From Ephemerocybe angulata (taxonomy: Eukaryota; Basidiomycota; Agaricomycetes; Agaricales; Psathyrellaceae), in assembly GCA_013368325.1 (NCBI GenBank), contig JAACJK010000113.1:186001-250000 (forward strand): DNA of 64,000 nucleotides. The letters run 5' to 3'. The notes beneath the pieces are model-generated. The model worked only from the letters and a program-made list of their open reading frames with translations. It did no database searches and was not told the DNA's origin. Shown in pieces: positions 48,446-58,308 of the stretch (position 1 is its first letter; each line of letters opens with the position of its first letter). Both the position numbers and the translations under genes were made by a program.

Positions 48446-50163
48446 TAATAGGGTACATCAGAGTATCAGAACATTATCAAAGCATAATATGATGTCTATC
48501 TAGCAACTAGATAGTTGCTATCTAGAGACTAGAATAGGTCCAGTCGTGGCTTCAATGGACCACACCCTCAAAAATCCTCTTGTCACTTGAACATTAGTAT
48601 AGCATATCTACTTACTCTGATAAAATATTAAGGCATGGGAGGGTCGTCTTCATGTTGAATGTTCTCTCCTGTTCCTAGACTGCCGAGATGCCTGAGTGGG
48701 TGGACCGCTGAATACAAATAGACAGTTGGACAGGCTGGATGCATGGGGTTTAGCATCAAAAAATCATGCATTATGCATAGTGCAAGCATAGTGTAGACCC
48801 TGGGCGTCTACTGAAGTAGCGGGAATATACTTTGTAAGTGGACATTATCTGAGTCCGAGTCCTAGTACTTACAGTTCTTTGCAAGTCCTTTGCATAATTC
48901 CATGAATGTTTTGAACTTTTTAAATTTTGTCACGTGGTGGGATCCCCAACCAAATACGACAGAGAAGATAAGATGAGGTTTGTGAACCTTTGCTATTGGC
49001 ATTATTGTGCACCAATCTGAATGTTACTCAAGTCTGATTAGACAATGGTGTACTTTTAGAGAGTTTGAATGTGTGTTGAGGGAGTTACGCACTGCAACGG
49101 GATAGGGGCGGGCAAGGAGTGGGTAGTTTGGTGGCGTCAGCTATGCCATCAGTCTTGCATCAAGAGCAGTCGCTCTGGCTCTGGAACACAGTACACCTTT
49201 ATTTTCAAGAAAATTCCGAGGCCATTTATGGCTCGGGTTCTTGTCCGCAGCAGATTTGATGCCAATGAGATACGCTCCGGCCTCTGGAGCATCGTGAGGA
49301 GGGAAAGAAAAGGAAATCAAGCACTTGCTTGATCCAATTTCCTTGGGTTTGCCTGGGCCAGCTTTGCTGGCCGGAACACCCGGCAGAGTCACCAGCCCAG
49401 AGCGGGCATGGCTGGCCATGCGAGGGCGCTGGTGGAGAGGTGGGCGTGGTGGGCCACAAAAAATTGGTGAGTGAGAGGGCTGAAATGAACAAAACAATGC
49501 CCTCTCAGGAAGATGAGGAGATGAAGGAGGGGATCCCTTCATCGATGACAGCGAAAAGTCGGGCTGTTTGGTCGAGGGCACCTCAACCAAACAGCAGCAG
49601 GTGCCGACGCCTAGGCCTGCTGCTCTCCCATCCTCGGATGTTGGCCACAGCCCGACATCCACGCAAGATCCAATCACATCGAAGGCCATGTGACTGTGTG
49701 AAGCATTGGTAAGCACTGTTTTTGGTATCTTCACCCCTGTATTCCATGCACCTGATCCCTCCATCCCGGCCGCCTACTACTAGTTAGCCGGGTAGTTGTG
49801 ATGCATCTACGTGGCTAATTGGGTGGGTTTAGGTGTGTTTTCCTACTGGTCAAATAATTGTCCATTATCACTTGGAATTGCCTTTGCAAAATCCGCCCTC
49901 CAGACCCTCCTCCCCCTCAGATGACTCTCGGCATATGCCAATAAAAATGCTCGTATGCCTGGACCTCCAGACCCATGGGCTCTTAGCATTATTACATCAC
50001 TCAATGCAGCTGCTCATCGTTGCTTTGCTCGAGCTCACTGTCATCAATGCAGTGCTTTCACCATGCCTTTTACCAGGCTCCTCTGCAACACTCAACCGTT
50101 ATTTAATTCTTTAGCATAGCTTAACTAATAGAACTGCAGGACTGCAGTGGAATGTAAGAAGGT
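48446..50163. other. Intergenic region between two transposons
   Basis: About 1.7 kb, AT-richer at its left end. A tRNA-like 5' half (GCCGAGATGCCTGAGTGGG) lies at 48683-48701 but no matching 3' half was found. A 207-residue minus-strand frame at 49141-49764 has no recognisable domain and looks like chance or remnant sequence. No clear gene. Confidence 0.4.
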
Positions 50164-50168
50164 AGATT

Positions 50169-50379
50169 TGTTGGATTTTGGTGTGCCAGCTGGTGTGGCT
50201 TGGCATGCTTGGTATGTACGTAGGGTTAGGGTTAGGCTAGATCTGTGCTGTTTCCCCATCAATACACCTTGCCGTTGTACCACGTACTTCTGTTGTGGCC
50301 TCCTCTGTGTTTGTGTGTGTGCCCCTCTATCCTCCCACTTTTGTGCTTCCCTACTTCCCTTCTTTCACCTTCTTTGACA
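50169..50379 (+). repeat. 5' LTR of the gag-only element
   Basis: 211 bp, TG...CA ends, matched along its length with 51630-51840. Contains a telomere-like TAGGGTTAGGGTTAGG at 50221-50236. Confidence 0.92.
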
Positions 50380-50380
50380 A

Positions 50381-50392
50381 GTTATGAGCTCC
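50381..50392 (+). promoter_or_regulatory. Putative primer-binding site (half-tRNA-iMet type)
   Basis: GTTATGAGCTCC starts 2 nt after the 5' LTR. It is the complement of a CTCATAA-type anticodon loop of tRNA-Met, the internal priming site used by Copia and Ty5 lineages. Match to this organism's tRNA is inferred. Confidence 0.5.
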
Positions 50393-50416
50393 GTGGCTTA
50401 GAACTTGGACCCAACA

Positions 50417-50484
50417 TCTCTACTCTCTTATCTGATCGTTATCTGATCGCTCTCTACTCTCTTATCTGATCGTTATCTGATCAC
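50417..50484 (+). repeat. 34-bp tandem repeat in the retrotransposon leader
   Basis: Two near-perfect 34-nt units beginning TCTCTACTCTCTTATCTGAT lie back to back just before the gag ATG at 50494. Confidence 0.8.
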
Positions 50485-50493
50485 TCTCTCACT

Positions 50494-51579
50494 ATGTCTG
50501 CGCTCTCTGGCATCTCTGCCATGGTCCAGGATATCAACAAGCTCGATGAAGGAAACTGGCTGATGTGGAAGAAGGACTTTGGGATGGTGTTTTTGGCTGT
50601 GGATTTGGATGGTATTGCTTCTGGGGTGAAACCCACTGAAATGAAGGATCTTCTTGTTTGGGAGAAGACTGACAGGAAGATGGTTGCCTGGGTCTATCAG
50701 GCCGTCTCCCCTCCCCTCCGCTACCTCATTGAAGACGAGGTCAGCGCCGCTTCTGCGTGGAAGAAGCTGCAGGCCCATTTCGAGCATGTGTCCCTCGCTA
50801 CTCGGATGAGCACTCGCCTGGCTCTCTACGACATCGTTCACGATCCTTCCTCCCCCGTTTCTGTCTACTTCCATGCCCTCGAGTCCACCAAATCATCCCT
50901 CGCCGCTCTCAATGTCGTGATCGACGACACCGAGTTCAAGGACATCCTCCTCATGCGCCTCGACCCCTCCTATCACCCCATTCGTCTCTCCATCCTCTCC
51001 CAGAAGCCCGAGCCTTCCCTTTCCGACATCAAGTCCCTGCTCGTTACGGCTTCCTCTGTCATCGGTGTCAAGAACGAGGACTCCTCCTCTGCTTTGGCTG
51101 CTCGTGCCCCCACTTCCTACGGTCGATCTCGTTCAGATCCCGACCCTATCAACGATAAGGGTAACTGTTGGTGCGATCCCACTGCTGTTGGTGTCTGTCA
51201 TCGCTGTGGCCGGCCCGGTCATACGGCCGCTCGCTGCATGTTCAACATGCCCCAGAAGGTCAAGGATTGGCTCATGTCTCACTCCTCCCGTCGTCGCTCC
51301 CCCTCCCCCTCCGATCGTGCTAACGCCGCCGCCGCCTATCATTCATCTTCAGCCTCTTTCGCCAACTGTCCCAACTGTGGCACCGATCTCGATCTGGAAC
51401 GCCCCCGATTCGATATGCCGACTGCACGCTCTCAAGCTGCCCTTTCTGCTCAAGCGTTCTTTGGTGGTGTGGAGTATGATCCGGATGATGGATTAGGAGG
51501 TGGACGTCAGGAGGTGGATGGTGATGCTGTTTGGCAAGCTCAGGTTTCTAGGATTACGGCTGAGTTGCCGCATATTTAG
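50494..51579 (+). CDS. Copia-type Gag polyprotein of the gag-only element
   Basis: Structural protein of 361 residues that would form virus-like particles. The start MSALSGISAMVQDINKLDEG and then NWLMWKKDF match the UBN2/retrotran_gag_2 family, with AWKKLQAHFEHVSLATRMST, LALYDIVHDPSSPVSVYFHA and DILLMRLDPSYHPIRLSILS following. A CCHC knuckle CHRCGRPGHTAARC is at about residues 237-250. A second Cys pair CPNCGTD occurs near the end with an acidic tail. One uninterrupted frame, no stops. No protease or RT follows; the stop at 51577 is about 50 bp from the 3' LTR. Confidence 0.88.
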   Translation: MSALSGISAMVQDINKLDEGNWLMWKKDFGMVFLAVDLDGIASGVKPTEMKDLLVWEKTDRKMVAWVYQAVSPPLRYLIEDEVSAASAWKKLQAHFEHVSLATRMSTRLALYDIVHDPSSPVSVYFHALESTKSSLAALNVVIDDTEFKDILLMRLDPSYHPIRLSILSQKPEPSLSDIKSLLVTASSVIGVKNEDSSSALAARAPTSYGRSRSDPDPINDKGNCWCDPTAVGVCHRCGRPGHTAARCMFNMPQKVKDWLMSHSSRRRSPSPSDRANAAAAYHSSSASFANCPNCGTDLDLERPRFDMPTARSQAALSAQAFFGGVEYDPDDGLGGGRQEVDGDAVWQAQVSRITAELPHI

Positions 51580-51629
51580 TGTTTGGTGCGTCTTTGGTGT
51601 TCAGATCTCCCGGCATGCCAGCCAGGAGG

Positions 51630-51840
51630 TGTTGGATTTTGGTGTGCCAGCTGGTGTGGCTTGGCATGCTTGGTATGTACGTAGGGTTAGGGTTAGGCTA
51701 GATCTGTGCTGTTTCCCCATCAATACACCTTGCCGTTGTACCACGTACTTCTGTTGTGGCCTCCTCTGTGTTTGTGTGTGTGCCCCTCTATCCTCCCACT
51801 TTTGTGCTTCCCTACTTCCCTTCTTTCACCTTCTTTGACA
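51630..51840 (+). repeat. 3' LTR of the gag-only element
   Basis: 211 bp, matching the 5' LTR along its length; preceded by a short purine run (AGGAGG) that could serve as polypurine tract. Confidence 0.92.
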
Positions 51841-51993
51841 AGATTGGGTGTTGAGACATAGGCAAGTGTGATTCATCAATTACACATGGTACTCGCAAGT
51901 TGCAACATGTAGACACTTTTACTTATACAAATAATATCACCAGCTGCTTGTCACCCTCCTCGCTCATGGACCTCCATACTTTGACAATCAGTC

Positions 51994-52800
51994 TTAATCA
52001 CCATTGCCCTTGACATCTGCGCCCTCATTTTCATTGCCCTCATCTTCATCTGAGGAGATCATGGAGGAACTGCACCGAGGAGGAACCTGTATGTTCGCGA
52101 CCTTTGCCTTTTTGCGAGGATGAGCTGATTTCTTAGCCTTCACCGTATTGGTGGGGGCTCTGTCCTTGTCACAAACTACCTGCTTAAAGTCTTGCTGCAA
52201 GGCTTCCATGCCTTCTTGAGTGCAGTAGCAGTAGCATCTGCTGCCTCCTTCTTCTCTGCAGCAGTCAGAGCCACCCAAGCTCACACCCTGCTTTGCAGAA
52301 CATCATGCAAAGTACGAACATGCTGAAGGGTGTGAAGATTACTTGGCGGCACAAAGTTCACTCCACTGGGCCATCCCCAGAGCTGGATGCTGTATCGTAC
52401 TTTGATGTCCTCTTGATAGCGTGAGTACGCCATCTTTGCGCTCTTCTTTCCTGTGATTAATTCTTCAGAGGCTGCAGAGCCTGGCGGTAAGTAGTATATT
52501 ACTTTTTATAAGACGTAGCACTCACGTAGCCCCTCATTAATACTGCAGGTGCACTCTTTCTGCATGATAGAGATGGCTGTGCCATTTTGTTTTGAATCTG
52601 CATACAACAGTGCATTAATTAAACACTGGCAGGATATGAATACACGCAGACACTTACCTTCACTTCTACCATCGGTCCAGCTCTGGAACTTGCAAACAAA
52701 CTTGTTCTCTGTCATGTTTAAGACCTCGAGGAAGAAACCGGACATGTCGCCTGCCTCAATAATGGTGCTGACAATGCTATCATTGATGTGACCCCTTGTG
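51994..52800 (-). pseudogene. Decayed gene of unknown function
   Basis: Minus-strand exons can be read as NDSIVSTIIEAGDMSGFFLE and LNMTENKFVCKFQSWTDGRS, then an intron, DSKQNGTAISIMQKE, then SRYQEDIKVRYSIQLWGWPS with GVNFVPPSNLHTLQHVRTLH and VLQSRV. A TGA follows directly and the next frame continues AWVALTAAEKEAADATATAL before a Lys/Ser-rich tail with KKSAHPRKKAK and an acidic end. The in-frame stop and irregular borders suggest a pseudogene. Position among transposons suggests it is transposon-linked, but I do not recognise the family. Confidence 0.5.
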
Positions 52801-55050
52801 TAGCAAAGATGCCAGCTGATGTCAGACGAGTGATGAGCGGAGGGCAGAGAGCAGAGAATCAGAGGTCAGATGAGTGACGAGCAGCGATGCAGATATAACT
52901 TCATATAAGAGCTGTATAGCCAAAGATAAATAAGATACAGAGAATAGGAGCGAAGTGATTATGTACCTGTATAGTCAAAGAGATCAAGTAGGGAATAATG
53001 AACAAGTAGCTACAAGTATATATGTGTCCAGATGATCTCAAATGAAAATAGAATAATAGAATGATCCAAAGAACAATAGGAGTCCATATGAGTTGATATG
53101 ACTAAAAGGCAGTGCGCGGGCAGTGCACCTGATAACAAAGGTGTGAACATGCTGTGCATGCATGAGTAGTGAATTACAGGCTCGGGCTTGGCCTGAAAGC
53201 CCCGGCTTGGGCCCGGCTTTGGTGGGCTCAGGCCTGACCATTTCAGAGGCCGGTGACACGACCGAGCCCGTAATCACGAGTTTTCGCGCGTTACGAGCAC
53301 GGAACAGTACTCAGATTCCCTGAGATCATCTTGCTGGCCATCCACCATAGCCAGGCTCTCAAGTCATAAAACTCGAGACCCTCATACCAGATCTTCGTGT
53401 ACTCGAGCACGAGGATCGAGGAGCGCTAAGTCCTAGAAACCATACAAGGGCTGGCGAGACTAAGGGACGAGCCTGCGGTACCTCGTAAGGGTACCCGAGC
53501 TCGCCTCTGAAATCGCTAAACAAATACCATTCACTTGTACTCTAAGTACAAGGTATCCTAAGAGCCTACCTACGAGGACAACGCTGAGCGCACGCCTGGC
53601 AAGTGCACGCCTAGTCGGCGCGCCTCACACCCCTAATCGAGCATGTCGGTCGCGTTCCCGCCCCTTCTCGTGAAGTCCAGACCCTCGACCAGCTACCTCG
53701 AGGCCCGGGATACGAACCCCTCCGTGCTTCTCCTTCGATTGCGAAGCACCCTGAGCAAGGAACTGAAGCTGCCAAGACAAGAATCAGTCAGACGGATCAC
53801 CGGTAGGGACCTGAGGAACAATAGAATCCACTTGCCGGGTATCCGTACCAGTCAGCACACACCTTCTGAAGGTGTACGCGTGTTCTCCGACACCGCTCGC
53901 CAGGGCTTGGCATGCTCGGAGACTTACCATTCCCGCGGACTTTGGCCTAGACGCGCGTCGGAACGAGCGCATGGTGGGTAATGCCGTGCGGCGGCAGCGC
54001 GTTGGACACATGTGTTTTCAAGACTCGAGCTTCTTCGAAGCTCGAGAAGACGTAGAACAATAAAAGAAACAAATACGCACCTGATTCCAGTCGAGGTCCC
54101 GCTCCTTAGTTCCGTTTATCCTTCGTGTTACTTTTGTTGCATTTGGGCGTTTGTTTGATCATATATACCGATGAACCTGTAAACGAGTAGTCAGTGAATA
54201 GTACCCCCGTGTTTTGACTTACCTCTGTGTGATCTCCATCCCACCGTTGTTCTCAACAAGCTCTCGCGTTCACTCGCGATCGAGCCTATCCATCACCCTT
54301 CGCCGGTGATCATCTCGGTCTCCCAGTCCCCTTCCGATTTCCCTATCCTTGCCTCCGTGTTCCTATCCCGTCCCTAGACCTTTGTTAGCACCTAGAGCAG
54401 ACCAATAAGAACGTACCTGAGCCCAGACTTGTAGCGCAGAACGAGATTAAGTCCAAGCAACCAGATCCAAGCCCATCTCGGCCATCGCCGAGCATCCATC
54501 AGTCACGCGGCTTAGTCAGTCGCGCGCGCGCCTGTTGCCTGCATAAGCGCCCGTTCCTCGAATCGATTTCTGAGCTCGTTACGCGCATCGTAAAATCTGG
54601 AGAAAATCACTAGAATCCGTAGAAATATTGATAAGCCTAGGATCAATTCTGCAAAGTTGAGAAGTTAGACAGAATAAGCACCTACGTGATTATTCCCGTT
54701 TTCGGCCAGCCGAAAACCCACAGAGTTCCCGTAAATCGGTTCTGAGTACATCGAGTCGTGTAATAAAATCACAGAAAATTCTAGTAATTCCCAGAAATAT
54801 TAAAGACCTTAGAACATCCATTAGTTTCCCTTACCCCTTTGCCCGAAATCGTCTTAACGGACGATAGTTGGTGTGTGTGTTGTTTGTGTGAGCATTTTCC
54901 GTGCTCACGCTCACCATCTCATCATCTGGAGCCCACCGCGAGGGGTTTATATATCTTAAAGCCCCTTTATCCCACGCAAACCGCAAGGTTCGGAACTCCC
55001 AGAATCAGAAACTGGTTTATTAAAATTAGTACTAAGTTCTCGCTACAAAA
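52801..55050. other. Non-coding region 5' of the gypsy gag
   Basis: About 2.2 kb without a gene. A GC-rich patch of GGCCC/GGGCT words at about 53165-53265 could be a hAT-MITE remnant. The part near 54945-54960 has a TATATA box before a leader, and may include the 5' LTR of the gypsy element, but I could not match it to a second copy in the window. Confidence 0.35.
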
Positions 55051-57171
55051 GTGAGTACCCAACGAGGTTCCAGACGAACTCGTCACAACCGCGGGAGTTC
55101 TCCCTCCCCACCCCCAGTCGATTTTTCCAGATCACCCCTTGGTGACTTAAAGAAAAAGCGTCGCGAAGCAAAAGCCGAGCGAGAGGCAGCAGCTGCTCAA
55201 GAACATCAGAGTCCCGAAGGTTCTGTAAGCGGGCGTGTACCCAGTCCCAGAAGTCTCCCTTTTCACGGCGTCCTTAGCTTTCCACTTCCACCTCCCCAGT
55301 TCTCGGTTCCAGTACCGAGGAGCCCGCCCGACGAGCACCAGAGTCCCCCTCATCCATCGTCCAAGTCACAATCCGAATCCGACGAAGTAAACGAGCTTCT
55401 TCAGGCCCCAGAAGAGTCAGATTCCCACCGTTCACGCAGTCCATCTGTAAGTTCGGATCGCGAACTTAGCGAAGACGAGAGTAATTGGTCAGATTATACA
55501 GACAAAGACCACTCACCAGCCGCAGAATCAGAACACCAGTTTCCAGGTGAATTTATTACACCACCTCAGACTCCACCACCCCGTGCTCCTCGACGGAAGG
55601 TACGAACCAAACGCTTCTCTAAACCTAAGAACAGTAAGACGCTGAAAGCCATGTCTACCTCTAAGATACGCATGCCCGCGCCTTATGGCCAGAACCATCC
55701 GACTTACGACCCGGAAGAACCAAGTTCAGCAACGAGGTTCTTTGACGAGGTCGAGATGGCGGCCACCGAAGCCGGTATCACCGATGAGCCAGCGACCGTC
55801 ATCAGGTGGGCCCTGTCATACCTACCAGAAGCTATTAAGAAACATTGGGCTCAGCTCACCATGGATGGGGCTACGCAGAGGACGTATGCCCAGTGGAGAG
55901 CTGAAGTGATGAAGATCCTGCCTCGGCGAGTGCAGGAGGAGGCTGGATCTCTGGTTCGTCTTGACGCGTTGGTGACGAAGTGGGCCCGGGATCCCATTAG
56001 CCGCCATGATAGGGCGGACTTCTACGACTTCACGCTCGGATTTGTCGCAGAAGCGCGCGCTGTAAATGCATTGATATCTAACAGAGAATTAGTGAGGATG
56101 TACTTACGTTGCCTCACGTCTGCGTTCCGAGAGAGGCTTCAAGAAAAGCTGACACCTGGGACCAATAGATCAGCAGAAGCTCCCTATGAATGGGAAGCTG
56201 TCGTTGCTACCGCACAGAGTCTCGTAGCGGGGGGGACTACAGGTCCGTTCAGAGATCTTAGCTTAGAACCGTCCACGCGCGAGTATTCCAGAATCAAACT
56301 TGAATCTGGAGGGAATTCGGGAGGCTCGAAAGCTTTAGAAACCATTAGGGTCAAGCAAGAAGAGATGGAGAGTAACTTCCAGAGCATGCTGAGCAAGCTG
56401 GATGTTATGGGGATCCAGATGAAAGACTTGGTGCACCAACGAGAGGTACATGTAGCATCGAAATCTGACGCTACGGTCTTCCAACAAATGGTGACTCCTC
56501 AAAGACCCCCCTACTCCAACCCAACCCAACATCCGAGACAGGGCTTGTATACTCGCCCTGCAACGAACCCGTTCAACACTCCTCCACGCATTTGTTATTA
56601 TTGCCAGGTGGAGGGCCACATGTTGATGGCGTGTCCAACCTTGGAATCAGACAAGGCAAGTGGTCGAGTTGTGCAGCGAGGATACAATATCTACATGAAC
56701 AATAGACAACTGTCTCGAGACAGTCCGGACGGGCTTAGCATGAAACAGCACGCAGATGCTATTCTGGCAGGGACCTATAATCCCCCCGCCGCAGTCAACA
56801 TGCTCACGGCCGAAGATTGGGGCGTGGCTGAGGAGGCTAACATGATCCTCTTCCAGTCTGAACCCGAGATGGTCACTCACTCGGTTTTGCAACAATCTAT
56901 GGACCGTCTCAGAAACGAGACTCAGAGCGCCATGCAGAGTATGGCGTCCCATATCATCTCGTCTCTGAAACCGGTCTCCACCCCGGCACCTCCCCCTGCC
57001 CCGTTTAATCCGAGTCCCTATGTCGCACCACAGCCTTCGACGAGTCAGTCTGTACCTGCGAGTGAGGTACGGGATATGTTTCAGCTGCTCACCAAACGTC
57101 TCGACGGATTAGAACAATTCCAAATTCAGACTCGTAGTGGCAACGCCCCTTCGGGAGAGGGTTTTCGGTGA
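55051..57171 (+). CDS. Ty3/gypsy-like Gag
   Basis: Open frame of 706 codons. The first 200 residues are Ser/Pro/Glu-rich and disordered. Capsid-type sequence begins near 55651 (MSTSKIRMPAPYGQNHPTYD, then PSSATRFFDEVEMAATEAGI, AQWRAEVMKILPRRVQEEAG and REMYLRCLTSAFRERL-like text). A CCHC knuckle CYYCQVEGHMLMAC lies at about 56595. There is no ATG at the 5' end: the frame opens with GTGAGT, which is also a splice-donor motif, so either gag starts at the ATG at 55651 or a spliced leader supplies the start. The stop TGA at 57169 overlaps the pol frame and is preceded by a -1 slippery site. Confidence 0.75.
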   Translation: MSTQRGSRRTRHNRGSSPSPPPVDFSRSPLGDLKKKRREAKAEREAAAAQEHQSPEGSVSGRVPSPRSLPFHGVLSFPLPPPQFSVPVPRSPPDEHQSPPHPSSKSQSESDEVNELLQAPEESDSHRSRSPSVSSDRELSEDESNWSDYTDKDHSPAAESEHQFPGEFITPPQTPPPRAPRRKVRTKRFSKPKNSKTLKAMSTSKIRMPAPYGQNHPTYDPEEPSSATRFFDEVEMAATEAGITDEPATVIRWALSYLPEAIKKHWAQLTMDGATQRTYAQWRAEVMKILPRRVQEEAGSLVRLDALVTKWARDPISRHDRADFYDFTLGFVAEARAVNALISNRELVRMYLRCLTSAFRERLQEKLTPGTNRSAEAPYEWEAVVATAQSLVAGGTTGPFRDLSLEPSTREYSRIKLESGGNSGGSKALETIRVKQEEMESNFQSMLSKLDVMGIQMKDLVHQREVHVASKSDATVFQQMVTPQRPPYSNPTQHPRQGLYTRPATNPFNTPPRICYYCQVEGHMLMACPTLESDKASGRVVQRGYNIYMNNRQLSRDSPDGLSMKQHADAILAGTYNPPAAVNMLTAEDWGVAEEANMILFQSEPEMVTHSVLQQSMDRLRNETQSAMQSMASHIISSLKPVSTPAPPPAPFNPSPYVAPQPSTSQSVPASEVRDMFQLLTKRLDGLEQFQIQTRSGNAPSGEGFR

Positions 57172-57189
57172 GCCCTCGTAAACGAGGGC
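57159..57189 (+). promoter_or_regulatory. Putative -1 ribosomal frameshift signal between gag and pol
   Basis: In the gag frame a heptamer G GGT TTT fits the X XXY YYZ rule at 57159-57165. A 6-nt spacer follows, then a perfect 7-bp GC-rich stem (GCCCTCG/CGAGGGC) with loop TAAA at 57172-57189. The pol frame is -1 relative to gag and is open from about 57138, overlapping the gag stop. This is the layout used by elements that make a Gag-Pol fusion; activity is untested. Confidence 0.65.
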
Positions 57190-57493
57190 CGCCAAATCCA
57201 AGGACGCGAATAACGAATGAAGGGGGTGAGAAGGAGAAAGGAGACGAGGTGAGCGAGAAAGAGGATAGGGAGGAGCATGATAGAAGAATAGAGAGACCGA
57301 AGTTAATACCTTACGTGGAGGTACCACCTCAACGGGTGCAGCCTATTCGGCCCGTGCAGCGAGAGGATTTGCAGGTCACAAACGACATACCTAGTCGACA
57401 GGGTAAACCTCGTATCACACCAGAAGATCGCGAGAACGCATTGAAGGTCCTATCCGAGATTTTCAGTCACCCACATCCCGAGTACTTCACACT

Positions 57494-58308
57494 CCCCCAC
57501 CTGTTTGCGTGGACTCCACGTGGACTCCACAAAGAATCCAGTGGCATACCAGTGGACTAGAAGCCAAATTTTTGGCAGGGCCCCTGCCAAAATCAGTCCA
57601 CGAACAGTCCACGAGCAGTCCACGCCCTCCTGCCAGGCTCTGTGGAGTCCATGTGGACTCTGAAGGTGGACTGAAGCCACTGGACTCATGTGGACTACCA
57701 CTGGACTCAAACCACTGGACTGAACGTGGACTACTGCTGGACTGCCACTAATGACTATGTTTGGTCCCATCATTTTTATTATATAATACCATTGTTATTG
57801 TTTTGTAGTGTTGATGCTATGAAATAACTAAGCAATTAGTTAAAAACTAGTCTCACAATCTGCAAAATGATTTCCGAGCATCGACTTTGCAATCTAAAAA
57901 TAGGATATGGTATAGGGTATAGCCTAATTACAAGATAAAATATATAAGACCAGATAGTCTAGTAGTTACACTCACAGCAAAAGCTTAGTAATAGCTATTT
58001 CCCAAGGTCTCAGGTTCAATTCTGGGGCATGCCATTTATTTTCTTTCTGTCAAAATAGAGATCATAAGAGTCCACATGGAGTCCACGCGGACTCCATGTG
58101 GACTCCACTGGCTTGGGAATAGATATAAACTCTAAGTCTAATGTGGACTGGCTGTGGAGGGGGGGGTGGACTGATTGTGGAGGGGGTATGGACTCCAGGT
58201 GGACTCCACAATGAGTCCACTAGTCAGAGTCCATAAAATACCCAGAGTACACTGGTAGACCAGTGGACTCTCGGCAGTCCACGTGGAGTCCACATGAACA
58301 GGTGGGGG
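57494..58308. mobile_element. 815-bp nested DNA element with TGGACT subterminal repeats
   Basis: Interrupts pol. Excising it with one copy of the 3-bp duplication ACT (57491-57493, 58309-58311) restores an open frame (EYFTLRITAHPIKFADLL). Termini are inverted repeats starting CCCCCACCTGTT and continuing with GTGGACTCCACGTGGACT on both ends. By eye about 27 copies of TGGACT/AGTCCA crowd the outer 250 bp of each side, leaving an AT-rich core. A 3-bp duplication with subterminal arrays recalls CACTA/EnSpm-type elements, but the terminal CACTA is absent; Harbinger is an alternative. No transposase. Confidence 0.8.
57946..58030 (+). repeat. tRNA-like sequence (possible SINE remnant) inside the nested element
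   Basis: A box-like TAGTCTAGTAGTTA at about 57955 and a T-arm-like CTCAGGTTCAATTCTGGG at about 58009-58026 (5-bp stem with one G-T pair, GTTCAAT loop). The D and T arms resemble a tRNA but the acceptor stem is poor. It is a pseudo-tRNA or Pol III promoter remnant. Confidence 0.35.

Larger units (their letters stand above)
50169..51840 (+). mobile_element. Gag-only LTR retrotransposon (TR-GAG-like, Copia-type gag)
   Basis: 1,672 bp bounded by 211-bp direct repeats that start TGTTGGATTTTGGTG and end TTTGACA, with a 5-bp target duplication AGATT at 50164-50168 and 51841-51845. The interior has one open frame, a Copia-type gag, and then only about 50 bp before the 3' LTR, so protease, integrase and RT are absent. 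It must borrow them from an autonomous element. The near-identical LTRs suggest recent insertion. Confidence 0.9.

Noticed and set aside
48683..48701. tRNA-like start GCCGAGATGCCTGAGTGGG
   Set aside because: Only an A-box/D-arm-like part is present; no anticodon arm, T arm or matching acceptor 3' strand could be placed at normal distance.
49141..49764. 207-residue minus-strand open frame between transposons
   Set aside because: Pro/Ser/Ala-rich text without domains or introns; most likely chance in a GC-richer stretch.
53165..53265. GC-rich block with GGCCC/GGGCT words resembling the hAT MITE interior
   Set aside because: No TIR pair or target duplication could be found, so it is at most a fragment.
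53281..55050. Candidate 5' LTR of the gypsy element
   Set aside because: A TATA box and leader are plausible, but no second copy exists in the window, so LTR borders cannot be set.
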